From: DASRDS01 sp035570055
Lineage (GTDB): Bacteria > Gemmatimonadota > Gemmatimonadetes > Gemmatimonadales > Gemmatimonadaceae
NCBI GenBank assembly: GCA_035570055.1
Contig: DATMLM010000053.1
Span: forward strand, 1-64,000
Reading direction: 5' to 3'
Length of the DNA stretch: 64,000 nt
The notes beneath the pieces were generated by a model, which searched no databases, was not told the origin of the DNA, and was given only the letters and a program-made list of their open reading frames with translations. Each line of letters begins with the position of its first letter. Position 1 is the stretch's first letter. Position numbers and translations under genes: made by a program. Positions 17,507 to 26,822 of this stretch are shown piece after piece.

Positions 17507-18239
17507 GTTCGCTGGGGTATGGTGCGTTGTGCTGTCGGCCGGGATAGCCGGGGCGCAAGACACCACGGCCCATCGTGACACGACGGCCCAGCGCGACACA
17601 ACGACCCGGCGTGATACGACGCCCCAGCCCAAGCCCAAGCGCGAGTCGCTCGCCCAATATCTCGACCTGGACAAGCTGCGCCTCGATGGCTTGGAGGCCG
17701 CTGGCGGCATCGCCATGCCCAACCAAGTCCAGACGGCGGGGATCTATTCCGTCGAAGCCGACTACGGAGAGCTCGTCCCGCATTGGCGGCTATTTTTCGG
17801 CGCCGCGGTCTGGTCGTCGCATTTTAGTGACGCGGCGGTCCGTAACCTGATCAATACGATCTACTCGAACAGCGTGACCCGTCCCAATCCCGCGGATACG
17901 CTTCGCTACCGACAGATCTCGATCGCCGATGTGATCCTGAACATCGACGCCCGATACTCTCCGCTCCGCGCGCAGAGCTTTCTCCGGCCGTATTTGAGTC
18001 TCGGCGTCGCGGTGAACGTGCAGGACGCCTCGGGGGCCGCCATCCGCGGGACGATTATCCAGAAGCAGCTCGATGGTCTCTCGCCCGGGCTCGCCGCCGC
18101 GGGCGGGCTCGAGGTGAGGCTCGCGCGGTGGCTCATCGCCGACGGCCAGGCCCGATATGACGTCCTGAGTGGTGACCGGTTCGCGAGCTTCCGCGGCGGC
18201 ATCCGATATCTCTTTCAGCCCGAACGGAGGGCCCGGTGA
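17490..18239 (+). CDS. Outer-membrane-like protein with N-terminal D-T-T repeat linker
   Basis: A 249-residue secreted protein. The only usable in-frame start near the N-terminus is TTG 17490, which overlaps the SpoIID gene by 17 nt. Residues 1-22 form a signal peptide ending A-G-A-Q. A four-unit linker of the type D-T-T-x-x-R follows. The remainder has strand-like segments (L-F-F-G-A-A-V-W, R-P-Y-L-S-L-G-V-A-V, F-R-G-G-I-R-Y-L-F) typical of a small outer-membrane beta barrel, ending in an aromatic-rich strand. No specific family is recognised. It is coupled to the oxidoreductase downstream (GTGA). Confidence 0.7.
   Translation: MRLWNRFAGVWCVVLSAGIAGAQDTTAHRDTTAQRDTTTRRDTTPQPKPKRESLAQYLDLDKLRLDGLEAAGGIAMPNQVQTAGIYSVEADYGELVPHWRLFFGAAVWSSHFSDAAVRNLINTIYSNSVTRPNPADTLRYRQISIADVILNIDARYSPLRAQSFLRPYLSLGVAVNVQDASGAAIRGTIIQKQLDGLSPGLAAAGGLEVRLARWLIADGQARYDVLSGDRFASFRGGIRYLFQPERRAR
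17559..17630 (+). repeat. Four degenerate 18-bp tandem repeats inside the coding region
   Basis: Four consecutive 18-base units each encode D-T-T followed by three variable residues (A-H-R, A-Q-R, T-R-R, P-Q-P). The units begin at 17559, 17577, 17595 and 17613. They form a hydrophilic linker directly after the signal peptide and could vary in copy number between strains. Confidence 0.75.
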
Positions 18240-19252
18240 GTCCAACGAACCCTCCTGGGCTGAAGCTCGGCGTCCTCGGCGTCGGCGCGATCGCGCAGCT
18301 CGCGCATCTGCCCGTGCTCGCCAAGATGCGCGGCGTCGAGGTCGTGGCCCTGTGCGACAGTGACGGACCAAAAGCTCGCTCACTCGCCGACCGCTTTCAG
18401 GTGCGGGACGTCTACACGGACATCGACGATCTGCTGGAGTTCGACGAGCTCGATGCGGTCGTGATCGCCACGCCCAATCACTTGCACGAGCCTCAGACGC
18501 TCCGCGCGTTGGCCGCCGGGGTGCACGTCTTCTGCGAGCGGCCGCTGGCGCTCAGTGCGCGCGGTGTGGAACGGATCCTGGCAGCCTCCTCGAGAGCAGA
18601 GAAAAAAGTCGTCGTCGCGAACAACCACCGGTTCCGAAGCGATGTACAGACGCTGCAACGGTTCCTGAGCGGTGGAGAGCTCGGCCGCTTGCTCGGCATT
18701 CGTGCGGGATCATATCAGGTGAGCCGGCCGTCGGAGGGGTGGCGGTCCCGTCGACCAGAAGCCGGCGGTGGCGTGTTCTTCGAGCACGGTATTCCGCTCC
18801 TGGACTTGGCACTCTGGTTGGCGGATTTCCCCGATCCCGTACGCGTGACGGCCCACATGGACCGCGGGCGCGGGGCCAATGCCGTCGAGGACACGCTGCT
18901 CGTGCATCTGGAGTGTGCCCAGGGGCTCTCGCTGTCATTCGACCTGTCGTGGTCGTACGTCGGCGAGGAAGACCGTTGGTGGTTCGAGGTGCTGTCGACA
19001 CGCGGGAGCGCGCGCCTGGCGCCGCTCCGCGTCGTGAAGTCCCTGAATGGCCGGCCGACTGACGTGTCACCCACCGGCGCGGCCGCGCGCGAAAGTGTGT
19101 TCATCCAGTCGTATCGCGCCGAGCTCGCGCATCTCGTGGCGCTCGTGCGGGACGAGACCAAGTACGAGCCGCCGACGGATCAAGTGGTCGTTCACAAGAT
19201 CGCCGAGGCGATCTACAAGTCGGCGGACGAGGGCAAAGAGATCAAGCTGTGA
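18236..19252 (+). CDS. Gfo/Idh/MocA-family oxidoreductase (atypical E-R-P motif)
   Basis: A 338-residue protein with an N-terminal Rossmann fold (G-V-L-G-V-G-A-I-A, about 11-19) and the family C-terminal alpha/beta domain. The family usually has E-K-P, whose Lys is catalytic; here the segment reads F-C-E-R-P-L-A near residue 103, so Lys is replaced by Arg. A His in F-E-H-G-I-P-L-L-D occupies the usual second catalytic position. The protein may be a non-canonical or redox-inactive member. The start is GTG 18236 overlapping the previous stop; the end overlaps lnt (GTGA). Confidence 0.85.
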   Translation: MSPTNPPGLKLGVLGVGAIAQLAHLPVLAKMRGVEVVALCDSDGPKARSLADRFQVRDVYTDIDDLLEFDELDAVVIATPNHLHEPQTLRALAAGVHVFCERPLALSARGVERILAASSRAEKKVVVANNHRFRSDVQTLQRFLSGGELGRLLGIRAGSYQVSRPSEGWRSRRPEAGGGVFFEHGIPLLDLALWLADFPDPVRVTAHMDRGRGANAVEDTLLVHLECAQGLSLSFDLSWSYVGEEDRWWFEVLSTRGSARLAPLRVVKSLNGRPTDVSPTGAAARESVFIQSYRAELAHLVALVRDETKYEPPTDQVVVHKIAEAIYKSADEGKEIKL

Positions 19253-20784
19253 CGCTCCGGCCCTCGCGCTCCGAGTTGATTGCCGCGGGTGGGTCGGCGC
19301 TGCTGTTCGCGCTGACGTTTCCGCCGTTCGGGCTCCTCGTTCCGGCCTTCGTCTGCCTGGTGCCACTCGCGGGTGGCGTTGCACGCGTCGCGGACAGTTC
19401 CGAGGGGACGATCGGCAGCGCCGCTCGTATCGGCGTCTGGTTCTGTCTGTTGGGCTACGGCGCCAACCTCTATTGGATCGCCGTTGCGCTGTCGATCTTC
19501 ACGTGGTTGGCAAGCCTCGGCTATGTCGCCGCCCTCATCTGGCTGGCGCCATGGTTCGCGCTCACCACGGCGGCCTTGTTCGCCTCGCGCCGTCTCACGC
19601 GATGGCCAATGGCGATTCTGCTGCCCTTAGTCTGGGTCACCTCGGAGCTCGTGCTGCTGCATCTCGGCGACCTGGCATTCCCATGGCTCCCGCTCGGACT
19701 CGGCGTCTCGACGTTTCCGCATCTCGCGCAACTCGCTGATATAAGCGGGGTCCACGGCTTGACCGCCTGGCTCGCGTTGTCGAATGGCCTTCTGGCCGAT
19801 GCGCTCGTGACCAGACGTCGCGTTGTCATCCGTGTGGGAGCCGTCGTGGTGCTGGCCGCTGGGGTCTATGGATATGGGGTGTGGAGACTCGGGAACACGC
19901 CGCTGGTGCCACTCGGCCGCGTGACCGTGGTCCAGCCCAACGTCCCGGAGGACGAGAAGATCCAGGAGGCCAATCGGCCTTTTTTTATGGGCATGATGGC
20001 CCGCGACACGAGAGCCGCGGTGGCGCCCCTGGCAGACAAACCGGCGCTGATCGTCTGGCCCGAAGCGTCGCTCCCCGATTTCCTGCCGCAGCACGCCGAG
20101 TGGCGTGACTCGTTGCGCGCGCTGGCCGCGGTCACGCACGCGCCAGTGTTGTTCGGTGTGCTCGACGTCACGTGGTCATCGCGGACCGCGTATGAGATCT
20201 ACAACGCGGCCGACCTGGCCGAGCCGGATGGCATCATCCTTCAGCCGTCATACCACAAAGAGTATTTGGTCCCGATCGTCGAGCGCGTGCCATTCGTCAA
20301 CCCGCGATGGTTCGAGGGACTCAAGTACTTCGGGGGATTCGGACGCGGCCATGATCCCAAGCCGTATCGGATCCCGCTCGGCAAAGTCGGTGTGTTGATC
20401 TGCTACGAATCGATTTTTCCCGATCTGTCGAGACAATATCGACGTGATAGCGCGGATATCCTGGCCAACATCACGAATGACGCCTGGTTCGGTCGCAGCC
20501 TGGCGCCGTATCAGCACGTGGCGAATCTGCGGCTCCGCGCGATCGAGAATCGCGTCGGCATTGTCCGCGCCGCGAATACCGGCATCTCCGAATACGTCGA
20601 TCCGCTCGGCCGTGTGCACGGTGCCACGGGACTATTCGTAGCGGCGGCGCCGACGTTCGATGTCGCGACCACGCACGTGAGCACGTTGTATGTGCGCTGG
20701 GGCGATTGGATCGGGACGCTTGCCGCAGGGCTGACGCTCGCGCTCTGCATTGCGGCGTACGTAACGAAGCGATCACGCCGCTAG
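19249..20784 (+). CDS. lnt: Apolipoprotein N-acyltransferase
   Basis: A 511-residue inner-membrane enzyme that adds the third acyl chain to lipoproteins. Several N-terminal transmembrane segments (about 1-200) precede a nitrilase domain and one C-terminal transmembrane segment. The catalytic triad is visible: Glu in W-P-E-A-S, Lys in Y-H-K-E-Y-L-V-P and Cys in I-C-Y-E-S-I-F. W-F-G-R-S-L-A-P-Y-Q-H follows as expected. The start is GTG in a GTGA overlap. Together with LolA at 31 kb it indicates a Gram-negative lipoprotein route. Confidence 0.95.
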   Translation: MTLRPSRSELIAAGGSALLFALTFPPFGLLVPAFVCLVPLAGGVARVADSSEGTIGSAARIGVWFCLLGYGANLYWIAVALSIFTWLASLGYVAALIWLAPWFALTTAALFASRRLTRWPMAILLPLVWVTSELVLLHLGDLAFPWLPLGLGVSTFPHLAQLADISGVHGLTAWLALSNGLLADALVTRRRVVIRVGAVVVLAAGVYGYGVWRLGNTPLVPLGRVTVVQPNVPEDEKIQEANRPFFMGMMARDTRAAVAPLADKPALIVWPEASLPDFLPQHAEWRDSLRALAAVTHAPVLFGVLDVTWSSRTAYEIYNAADLAEPDGIILQPSYHKEYLVPIVERVPFVNPRWFEGLKYFGGFGRGHDPKPYRIPLGKVGVLICYESIFPDLSRQYRRDSADILANITNDAWFGRSLAPYQHVANLRLRAIENRVGIVRAANTGISEYVDPLGRVHGATGLFVAAAPTFDVATTHVSTLYVRWGDWIGTLAAGLTLALCIAAYVTKRSRR

Positions 20785-20816
20785 CAGTCGCTGCGACGCG
20801 GGCCAGAATTCAAGGC

Positions 20817-21320
20817 ATGCGGACCATCGTCTTTGCGCTAATGCTGCTGCTGGCGAGTCACGCCGCCGCGGCTCAAGGGAAGCCCGAGCTCGGGCCGTGC
20901 GCGGGGGCCGACGTGCTCGATTCGGCGACGAAAGCCAGCATCGTCGCCAAGCCGGACCGGAAGCCACGCCGCCAGGACAACGGCGTCATGCCCATGGTTC
21001 AGGACATGAAGTTTCACGCCTTGACGCAGGTGGATCTGGACAAGGAGACGGAAGGTGGGCCGCGGAAGTGGGTGGTGATCACCGGCGTCGTCGATACGAC
21101 CGGACACATCGATCCCAAGACCGCGATCGTCACGCAGTCGTCGAGCGTCGGCCTCACGCATGCGGTCTGCGATGCCTGGGTCAAGATGGCGTTCGCCCCC
21201 GCGACGTATCACGGGCAGAAAGTGCCGGCGATGTACCAGGAGCGATTCGTCTTCGAGCAAGGCGTCGCGGATATCAATAGCAGCAACCCGCTCAACCCTG
21301 GCGGCGGCGACCGCCACTAG
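20817..21320 (+). CDS. Secreted protein with TonB C-terminal-like domain
   Basis: A 167-residue protein with a clear signal peptide (residues 1-19, ending H-A-A-A-A-Q). The mature part has the pattern of energy-transducer/TonB C-terminal-like domains: G-V-V-D-T-T-G-H-I-D, a central S-S-S-V-G-L-T segment and M-x-F-A-P-A-T-Y-H-G-Q-K-V-P followed by an aromatic strand. It lacks a transmembrane anchor other than the signal sequence. Two cysteines could form a disulfide. ATG 20817 follows a short AAGG. It ends convergently on the HD-GYP gene, sharing the bases CTAG for both stop codons. Confidence 0.7.
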   Translation: MRTIVFALMLLLASHAAAAQGKPELGPCAGADVLDSATKASIVAKPDRKPRRQDNGVMPMVQDMKFHALTQVDLDKETEGGPRKWVVITGVVDTTGHIDPKTAIVTQSSSVGLTHAVCDAWVKMAFAPATYHGQKVPAMYQERFVFEQGVADINSSNPLNPGGGDRH

Positions 21321-23101
21321 AGCACGTACACTCGTGCTGATATGAACGTGTGCAGGAGGTCGGCATCGAGCTCGCCGGCCTTCGCCTCCCGCTGCAAGAT
21401 CTCGAGCGCCAACTCAGGGCTCACGGCCCGCTTATAGGGCCGGTCCGCCGCGGTCAGCGCGTCGTAGATGTCGGCGATCGTCATAATCCGCGCTTGCACG
21501 GGTATCGCGTCGCCGGCGATCGCGCGTGGGTATCCATGGCCGTTCAGCTTCTCGTGGTGCGCGAATGCGATCTCCGGCACATGGCGGAGCTCGCGCGTCC
21601 ACGGGATCCGCTGCAGGAACCGATAGGTGTGCGTTACGTGGGACTCGATTTCCCGGCGCTCGTGCTCGTCGAGTGTGCCGCGCGCGATGGAGAGCCACCG
21701 CTGCTCGTCGCTCGTCAGCACCGGCCGGCACTCGCCGTCCAGATCCTGGTACGTCAGCGAGGCCACCGCCGTCAGCGCGTCGTTTTGTCGCTTGTCGTCG
21801 AGCGACGGCTCGTTGGCCGAGAGCACGGCCTGAAAGAGACGGTCCAACTCGGCGCGCGCCGCGTCGTCGGCCGTCTGAGCGAGCACCGCGAATCGCAGGC
21901 GAATGAGGTCGACGTTCAACGGGTAGAGTTTCTTCTGCTTGACCAGCACCTGCTCGCGCACGCCGACTTTGCCGAAGTCGTGGAGCAGGCCGGCGTAGCG
22001 CAGCTCCCGCAACTGCTCGCGGGAAAACCGGACGCGACCCCCGCGGTCCACGACCTCGGCCAGCGCAACGCTCATCTGCGCCACACGCGAGGAATGACCG
22101 TAGGTCGTCGGATCGCGCGATTCGATCGCCGTCACCGCCGCGGTCACGAAGCCCTCGAACAGGCGCTCGATGTCTTCGTAGAGCAAGCTGTTCTCGATCG
22201 CGACCGCGCCCTGGGAGGCGAGCGCCGTCACGAGCTCGACCGACCGGTGATCGTAGGGGATCACCTCGCGCGCCGTGATCTCTGGATCGCTGAGCCGGGT
22301 GTCCGCTCCACGTTTGCGATTGAGGAGCTGCAACACGCCGACGACTTCGTCCCGGTGAGTCTTCATCGGGAGCACCAGCATCGACTTCGTGCGATAGCCG
22401 AACTTCTCGTCGAAGCTCCGGTTTTGCTTGTACGTCACATCACCCGGCAGCAGGTACACGTCATCGATGACCAGCGCCTCGCCAGTCGCCGCCGCATACC
22501 CGGCGAGACTTGTGTGGTCGATCGGGACGGTGAACTCGCTCAGAGGCAGGTTCGGCAGTGAGAAGTTCTGCGAGAGCTTGAACTTGAGACTGGTCGGGTT
22601 GCCGTCCTCGGTGCGCTCCACGAGATAGATGGACCCGGCATCGCTGTCGGAGATGCGCCGCGCCTGCGTGAGAATCTTTTCGAGCAGCGTCAGGAGATTG
22701 CGCTCGGTGGAGAGCGCGACGCCGATGTGCGTCAGATCGGTCAGCTCGCGATAGCGTCGGGCCTCGGAGGCGCGGGCCGCTTGCACCGTCAACAACGCGG
22801 CGGCGTGACGAAATGCGCCGCGCAGCTGGGCGATGGCCGTATTGCGTGAGGCGTCGGCCGGGATGTAGCTCGCGATCAGGTCTACCGGGACATCGTCGTC
22901 GTCCGCGGAGCCACGGGCGACGATAGCGACCGACTCGGCGATCGCCGCGAGGGCGGGTCGGTCGCGCCAGGCCTGAGCGTCGACAACGACTACCGTCGGG
23001 CGCCCCGGTTCGAGCGCCGTCGCCGCGGGCACTGAGCGAACGCGGCGTACTTCGACGTCGAAGCCGGGCAGGTCGGGGAGACCCTGCCCGGCGACGATCA
23101 A
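21317..23101 (-). CDS. GAF plus HD-GYP domain protein
   Basis: A 594-residue signalling protein. Residues 1-110 are a receiver-like region without a clear phosphoacceptor. A GAF domain spans about 120-300. The C-terminal HD-GYP part (about 320-590) has H-D-F-G-K-V-G, H-H-E-K-L-N-G-H-G-Y-P and I-A-D-I-Y-D-A-L-T. The HD and GYP residues are all present, so cyclic-di-GMP phosphodiesterase activity is plausible. About 100 extra residues lie between the HD and the later H-H-E motif. The start is TTG 23101, 8 bases after the CsgG-like gene, so the two form an operon. Confidence 0.9.
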   Translation of the reverse strand: MIVAGQGLPDLPGFDVEVRRVRSVPAATALEPGRPTVVVVDAQAWRDRPALAAIAESVAIVARGSADDDDVPVDLIASYIPADASRNTAIAQLRGAFRHAAALLTVQAARASEARRYRELTDLTHIGVALSTERNLLTLLEKILTQARRISDSDAGSIYLVERTEDGNPTSLKFKLSQNFSLPNLPLSEFTVPIDHTSLAGYAAATGEALVIDDVYLLPGDVTYKQNRSFDEKFGYRTKSMLVLPMKTHRDEVVGVLQLLNRKRGADTRLSDPEITAREVIPYDHRSVELVTALASQGAVAIENSLLYEDIERLFEGFVTAAVTAIESRDPTTYGHSSRVAQMSVALAEVVDRGGRVRFSREQLRELRYAGLLHDFGKVGVREQVLVKQKKLYPLNVDLIRLRFAVLAQTADDAARAELDRLFQAVLSANEPSLDDKRQNDALTAVASLTYQDLDGECRPVLTSDEQRWLSIARGTLDEHERREIESHVTHTYRFLQRIPWTRELRHVPEIAFAHHEKLNGHGYPRAIAGDAIPVQARIMTIADIYDALTAADRPYKRAVSPELALEILQREAKAGELDADLLHTFISARVYVL

Positions 23102-23109
23102 GAGCGGTT

Positions 23110-23808
23110 TCAGCCTGCGCTCGTGGGTGCGAGCGTCGCCAGCCGCTTCTGCGACGGCTCGTAGCTCGGGAATTTCGCCAGCGAGGCCTTGTAATACTCG
23201 ACGGCCTTGTCCTTGTTGCCTTTGTCTTCCTCGGCCAGGCCACGCGAATACAGCATGACGGTCTCGAACGGGACTTTCTTGCTCGTCTCGACGCGGGCCT
23301 CGCTCACCTTGGCGTCCATCGGCGGCAGCTTCATGCCATTCACCATCGTGTCGGCGAGCTGTGTGATCATCGTGAGGACGTTATTCGAGTTGCCCTGCAC
23401 GCGGGCCACGTACTCGACCTGCGACGTCTCGACGTTGACGGCGCGGCTGGTCAGGATCATGCGGCCGCTCGGATCGGTGACGAACGCGCCGAAGATCATG
23501 TGGTGCGCGCCGAGGAGCTTGCCGAGGCGCACGGCGGTCGACTGATCGACGCGCTTCGGGTCGATGTTCTGCTCATCCATCAGGTGCTGCAGCTGATCGC
23601 GCTCGACGACGCGGATCTGCTGGTCCTGCGCGAGCTCGGTGATCAGCATGCCGGAGATGCCCTTGGTCAGCGCATCGAAATCCTCGTGCTGCTTGCCCAT
23701 CGCGCCATTGTCGAAGTACATGACGGCGACGGTCGGCCGACTGTCGGGCGCCTGGGCGGCGGCCACGCCGGCGAGCACGGCGAGCGTTGCGATAGCGTAG
23801 CGAATCAT
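23110..23808 (-). CDS. CsgG/FlgO-like periplasmic protein with C-terminal TPR
   Basis: A 232-residue exported protein. Its signal peptide ends A-A-A-Q. A CsgG-like fold follows, with V-A-V-M-Y-F-D-N near residue 28 and E-L-A-Q-D-Q-Q-I-R-V-V-E-R-D-Q-L near residue 60. The L-G-A-H-H-M-I-F-G-A-F segment is also typical. The last 50 residues look like one TPR unit (G-N-K-D-K-A-V-E-Y-Y-K-A-S-L). No lipobox cysteine is present, so it is probably soluble periplasmic or part of an envelope assembly. It is the first gene of a two-gene unit with the HD-GYP protein. Confidence 0.82.
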   Translation of the reverse strand: MIRYAIATLAVLAGVAAAQAPDSRPTVAVMYFDNGAMGKQHEDFDALTKGISGMLITELAQDQQIRVVERDQLQHLMDEQNIDPKRVDQSTAVRLGKLLGAHHMIFGAFVTDPSGRMILTSRAVNVETSQVEYVARVQGNSNNVLTMITQLADTMVNGMKLPPMDAKVSEARVETSKKVPFETVMLYSRGLAEEDKGNKDKAVEYYKASLAKFPSYEPSQKRLATLAPTSAG

Positions 23809-23830
23809 GGTGCGTCCCCCCGCGGGAGTT

Positions 23831-24691
23831 TCAAACCTTCAACGTGAGCCCTTCAGCGGCAGCCAGAATTTCCAGCGTGCCACCCCGCCGGGCGACGAGC
23901 GCACGGCACTCATCGGTCCGACGATCGACTTCGTCATCGGTGCGCTCCGGCTTGTGGTGGAACAACACGAGCCGCTCCACCTCGGCCTCGAGGGCCAACT
24001 CGACTGCGTCGTCATACGTCGAGTGCCCCCAGCCGACATGCTGCCGGTACTCCTCGACCGTGAACATCGAGTCGTGCACCAAGACACTGGCCCCCTTACA
24101 GAAGGCGACCAGTGACTCATAATGCTCTGTCTGCCTCAACTCGTTGTCCGATATGTAGACGAGCGCGCGTTGAGGCTCGTTACCGTTGGTCAACGCCGCG
24201 AAACGGTACCCTAATGCGCCACCGGGATGCTGTACCGGAAACGCCCGAACGTCGAAGGCCTTGTGCAGCGAGACGCGGTCGGACAGCTCCTTCACGTCGA
24301 TAGTCGCCGCGAGTTGGTCGAACGTGACGGGAAAGACGACGGGAGACATCTGGTCGCGGACGACGCGACTGAGGCTCGTCTCCATCGACTTGGAGCCCCA
24401 GATCGTAAAGTGGTTTCCCTCTTGGAACACCGGGGCGAAGAATGGCAAACCCTGGATGTGGTCCCAGTGCGCGTGCGTGAGGAAGATGTCCCCACGGATC
24501 GGCTGCCCGTTCGCGCGGTCGATCAGCGAGCGACCGAGCTCGCGAATGCCCGTGCCGGCGTCCAGGACGACCAGGAGGCCATCCGGCGTGCGTACTTCGA
24601 GGCACGGCGTGTTCCCACCATAGCGCACGGTCTGGGCGCCCGGGCTGGGTATAGAGCCACGCGTGCCCCAGAACCGCACGGTGAGCGTCAT
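23831..24691 (-). CDS. MBL-fold metallo-hydrolase (RNase Z-like branch)
   Basis: A 286-residue protein. The N-terminus V-R-F-W-G-T-R-G-S-I-P, the Y-G-G-N-T-P-C stretch and L-D-A-G-T-G-I define a branch of MBL hydrolases related to RNase Z and class II cyclic-nucleotide phosphodiesterases. The metal motif is T-H-A-H-W-D-H near residue 72. Further ligands are H-D-S near residue 203 and H-H-K-P near 255. The ATG at 24691 aligns with family starts; an upstream in-frame start adds 17 unconserved residues. It lies directly downstream of the CRP-like gene with a CRP-type palindrome between them, so CRP control is plausible. Confidence 0.85.
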   Translation of the reverse strand: MTLTVRFWGTRGSIPSPGAQTVRYGGNTPCLEVRTPDGLLVVLDAGTGIRELGRSLIDRANGQPIRGDIFLTHAHWDHIQGLPFFAPVFQEGNHFTIWGSKSMETSLSRVVRDQMSPVVFPVTFDQLAATIDVKELSDRVSLHKAFDVRAFPVQHPGGALGYRFAALTNGNEPQRALVYISDNELRQTEHYESLVAFCKGASVLVHDSMFTVEEYRQHVGWGHSTYDDAVELALEAEVERLVLFHHKPERTDDEVDRRTDECRALVARRGGTLEILAAAEGLTLKV

Positions 24692-24772
24692 CGCGGGCCG
24701 AGTCGTCCGATCATGCGGACAAAACTGCGGCCAACCCGTCACCTTGGGAAAGACGGAACGTCACGACGTGGC

Positions 24773-24788
24773 TGTGACGCACGTCACA
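24773..24788. promoter_or_regulatory. Perfect CRP-type palindrome
   Basis: The 16 bases read TGTGACG-CA-CGTCACA: perfect 7-base arms around a 2-base centre, matching the CRP core TGTGA-N6-TCACA exactly. The site abuts the stop codon of the CRP-like gene and lies 82 bases upstream of the MBL-hydrolase ATG on the same strand. The remaining 81 bases to that ATG hold no other feature I can support. Confidence 0.7.
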
Positions 24789-25478
24789 CTATTCGCGCGC
24801 TTGAGCCCGAGCGAGGAGCGCGGCGCGGTCGGTGACCGAGATTCGCCGGCGCTCAACGCCGATCCACCCGGCGTCTTGAAACTCGCGCATGGCGCGCGAC
24901 ACGGTCTCGCGACTCGCGCCGATCATCTGCGCAATGGTCTGGTGCGTCAGCGGCTTGTCGATAGTGCCGCCGCCCGCCTCCTCGGCGAAATCCAGGAGCA
25001 ACCGAGCGATGCGACCCGGCACGTCGAGCAAGACCAGCCCGCCGATCTTCCCGTCGGCCCGCCGCAAGCGCCGGGAGAGCTCAGAGAGGAGAGCCCAAGC
25101 CACCGCGGGAGTCGCCTCGACCCGCCGCCGGAAGTCGTCGCGCCGCAGCACGAGGAGCTTCGAGTCTTCCATCGCGATCACATGCGCCGACCGCGGCTGG
25201 TCGTCGATCAGCGACAGCTCGCCGAAATGCTCGGCGACGCCGAGGACGCCAAGGATCACTTCACGGCCGTCCTCGCCAACCAGGACCACTTTGACGCGGC
25301 CTTCGCGCACGATATACAGGGAGTCGCCGGGGTCGTCCTCGAACAGGATGACGCTGCCTTTCGGGTAGTCTTTCTCGCGCGTCACCTCCGCGAACCGCTG
25401 GAGCTCGTCGGGCGGGATTTGCCCGAGGAGGGGAACCGTGGCGAGGAAGTCGGCTATTTCCATGCTGGGCGGGAACAT
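24789..25478 (-). CDS. Crp/Fnr-family transcriptional regulator (CRP-like)
   Basis: A 229-residue regulator. The N-terminal cyclic-nucleotide-binding domain has F-G-E-L-S-L and, ten residues on, R-S-A, matching the phosphate-binding cassette of cAMP-binding CRP. The C-terminal winged helix has recognition helix S-R-E-T-V-S-R, keeping the Arg, Glu and Arg that read TGTGA in E. coli CRP. There are no FNR-type N-terminal cysteines. ATG 25478 is used; ATG 25463 is an alternative. It is divergent from rpmE and followed by the CRP-type palindrome and the MBL hydrolase gene. Confidence 0.93.
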   Translation of the reverse strand: MFPPSMEIADFLATVPLLGQIPPDELQRFAEVTREKDYPKGSVILFEDDPGDSLYIVREGRVKVVLVGEDGREVILGVLGVAEHFGELSLIDDQPRSAHVIAMEDSKLLVLRRDDFRRRVEATPAVAWALLSELSRRLRRADGKIGGLVLLDVPGRIARLLLDFAEEAGGGTIDKPLTHQTIAQMIGASRETVSRAMREFQDAGWIGVERRRISVTDRAALLARAQARE

Positions 25479-25542
25479 AGGACATTGGCCCCGCCGGGAA
25501 AGGCCTATCAGTTTCCCAACGAACGAAGTAAGTTAAAAGGCT

Positions 25543-25745
25543 ATGAAAACCGACATTCATCCAGAATACGCAACCGCGACGGTCGTCTGCGCGTGCGGCA
25601 ATACATTCGAGACGCGCTCGACCCAGGCGGAGATCCATACGGACATCTGCTCGAACTGCCACCCGTTCTACACCGGGAAGCAGAAGCTGGTCGACACTGC
25701 GGGACGCATTGAGCGGTTCCGGCAGAAGTACGGCGGGAAGAAAGA

Positions 25746-25749
<4 letters not shown>
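25543..25749 (+). CDS. rpmE: 50S ribosomal protein L31 (zinc-binding form)
   Basis: A 68-residue L31. It begins M-K-T-D-I-H-P and has zinc cysteines in C-A-C-G near residue 16 and C-S-N-C-H-P near residue 37, followed by F-Y-T-G-K-Q-K. This is the C+ form. AAAAGG lies 2 bases before ATG 25543. Its stop overlaps the proposed CTG start of prfA. Confidence 0.96.

Positions 25750-26814
<1,065 letters not shown>

Positions 26815-26822
<8 letters not shown>

Noticed and set aside
16172..17722. Minus-strand open frame (516 residues) opposite the SpoIID gene
   Set aside because: Shadow; crosses three real genes and shows no motif.
21317..21320. Shared CTAG stop as a regulatory signal
   Set aside because: Convergent stops sharing CTAG are common in packed genomes and need no special explanation.
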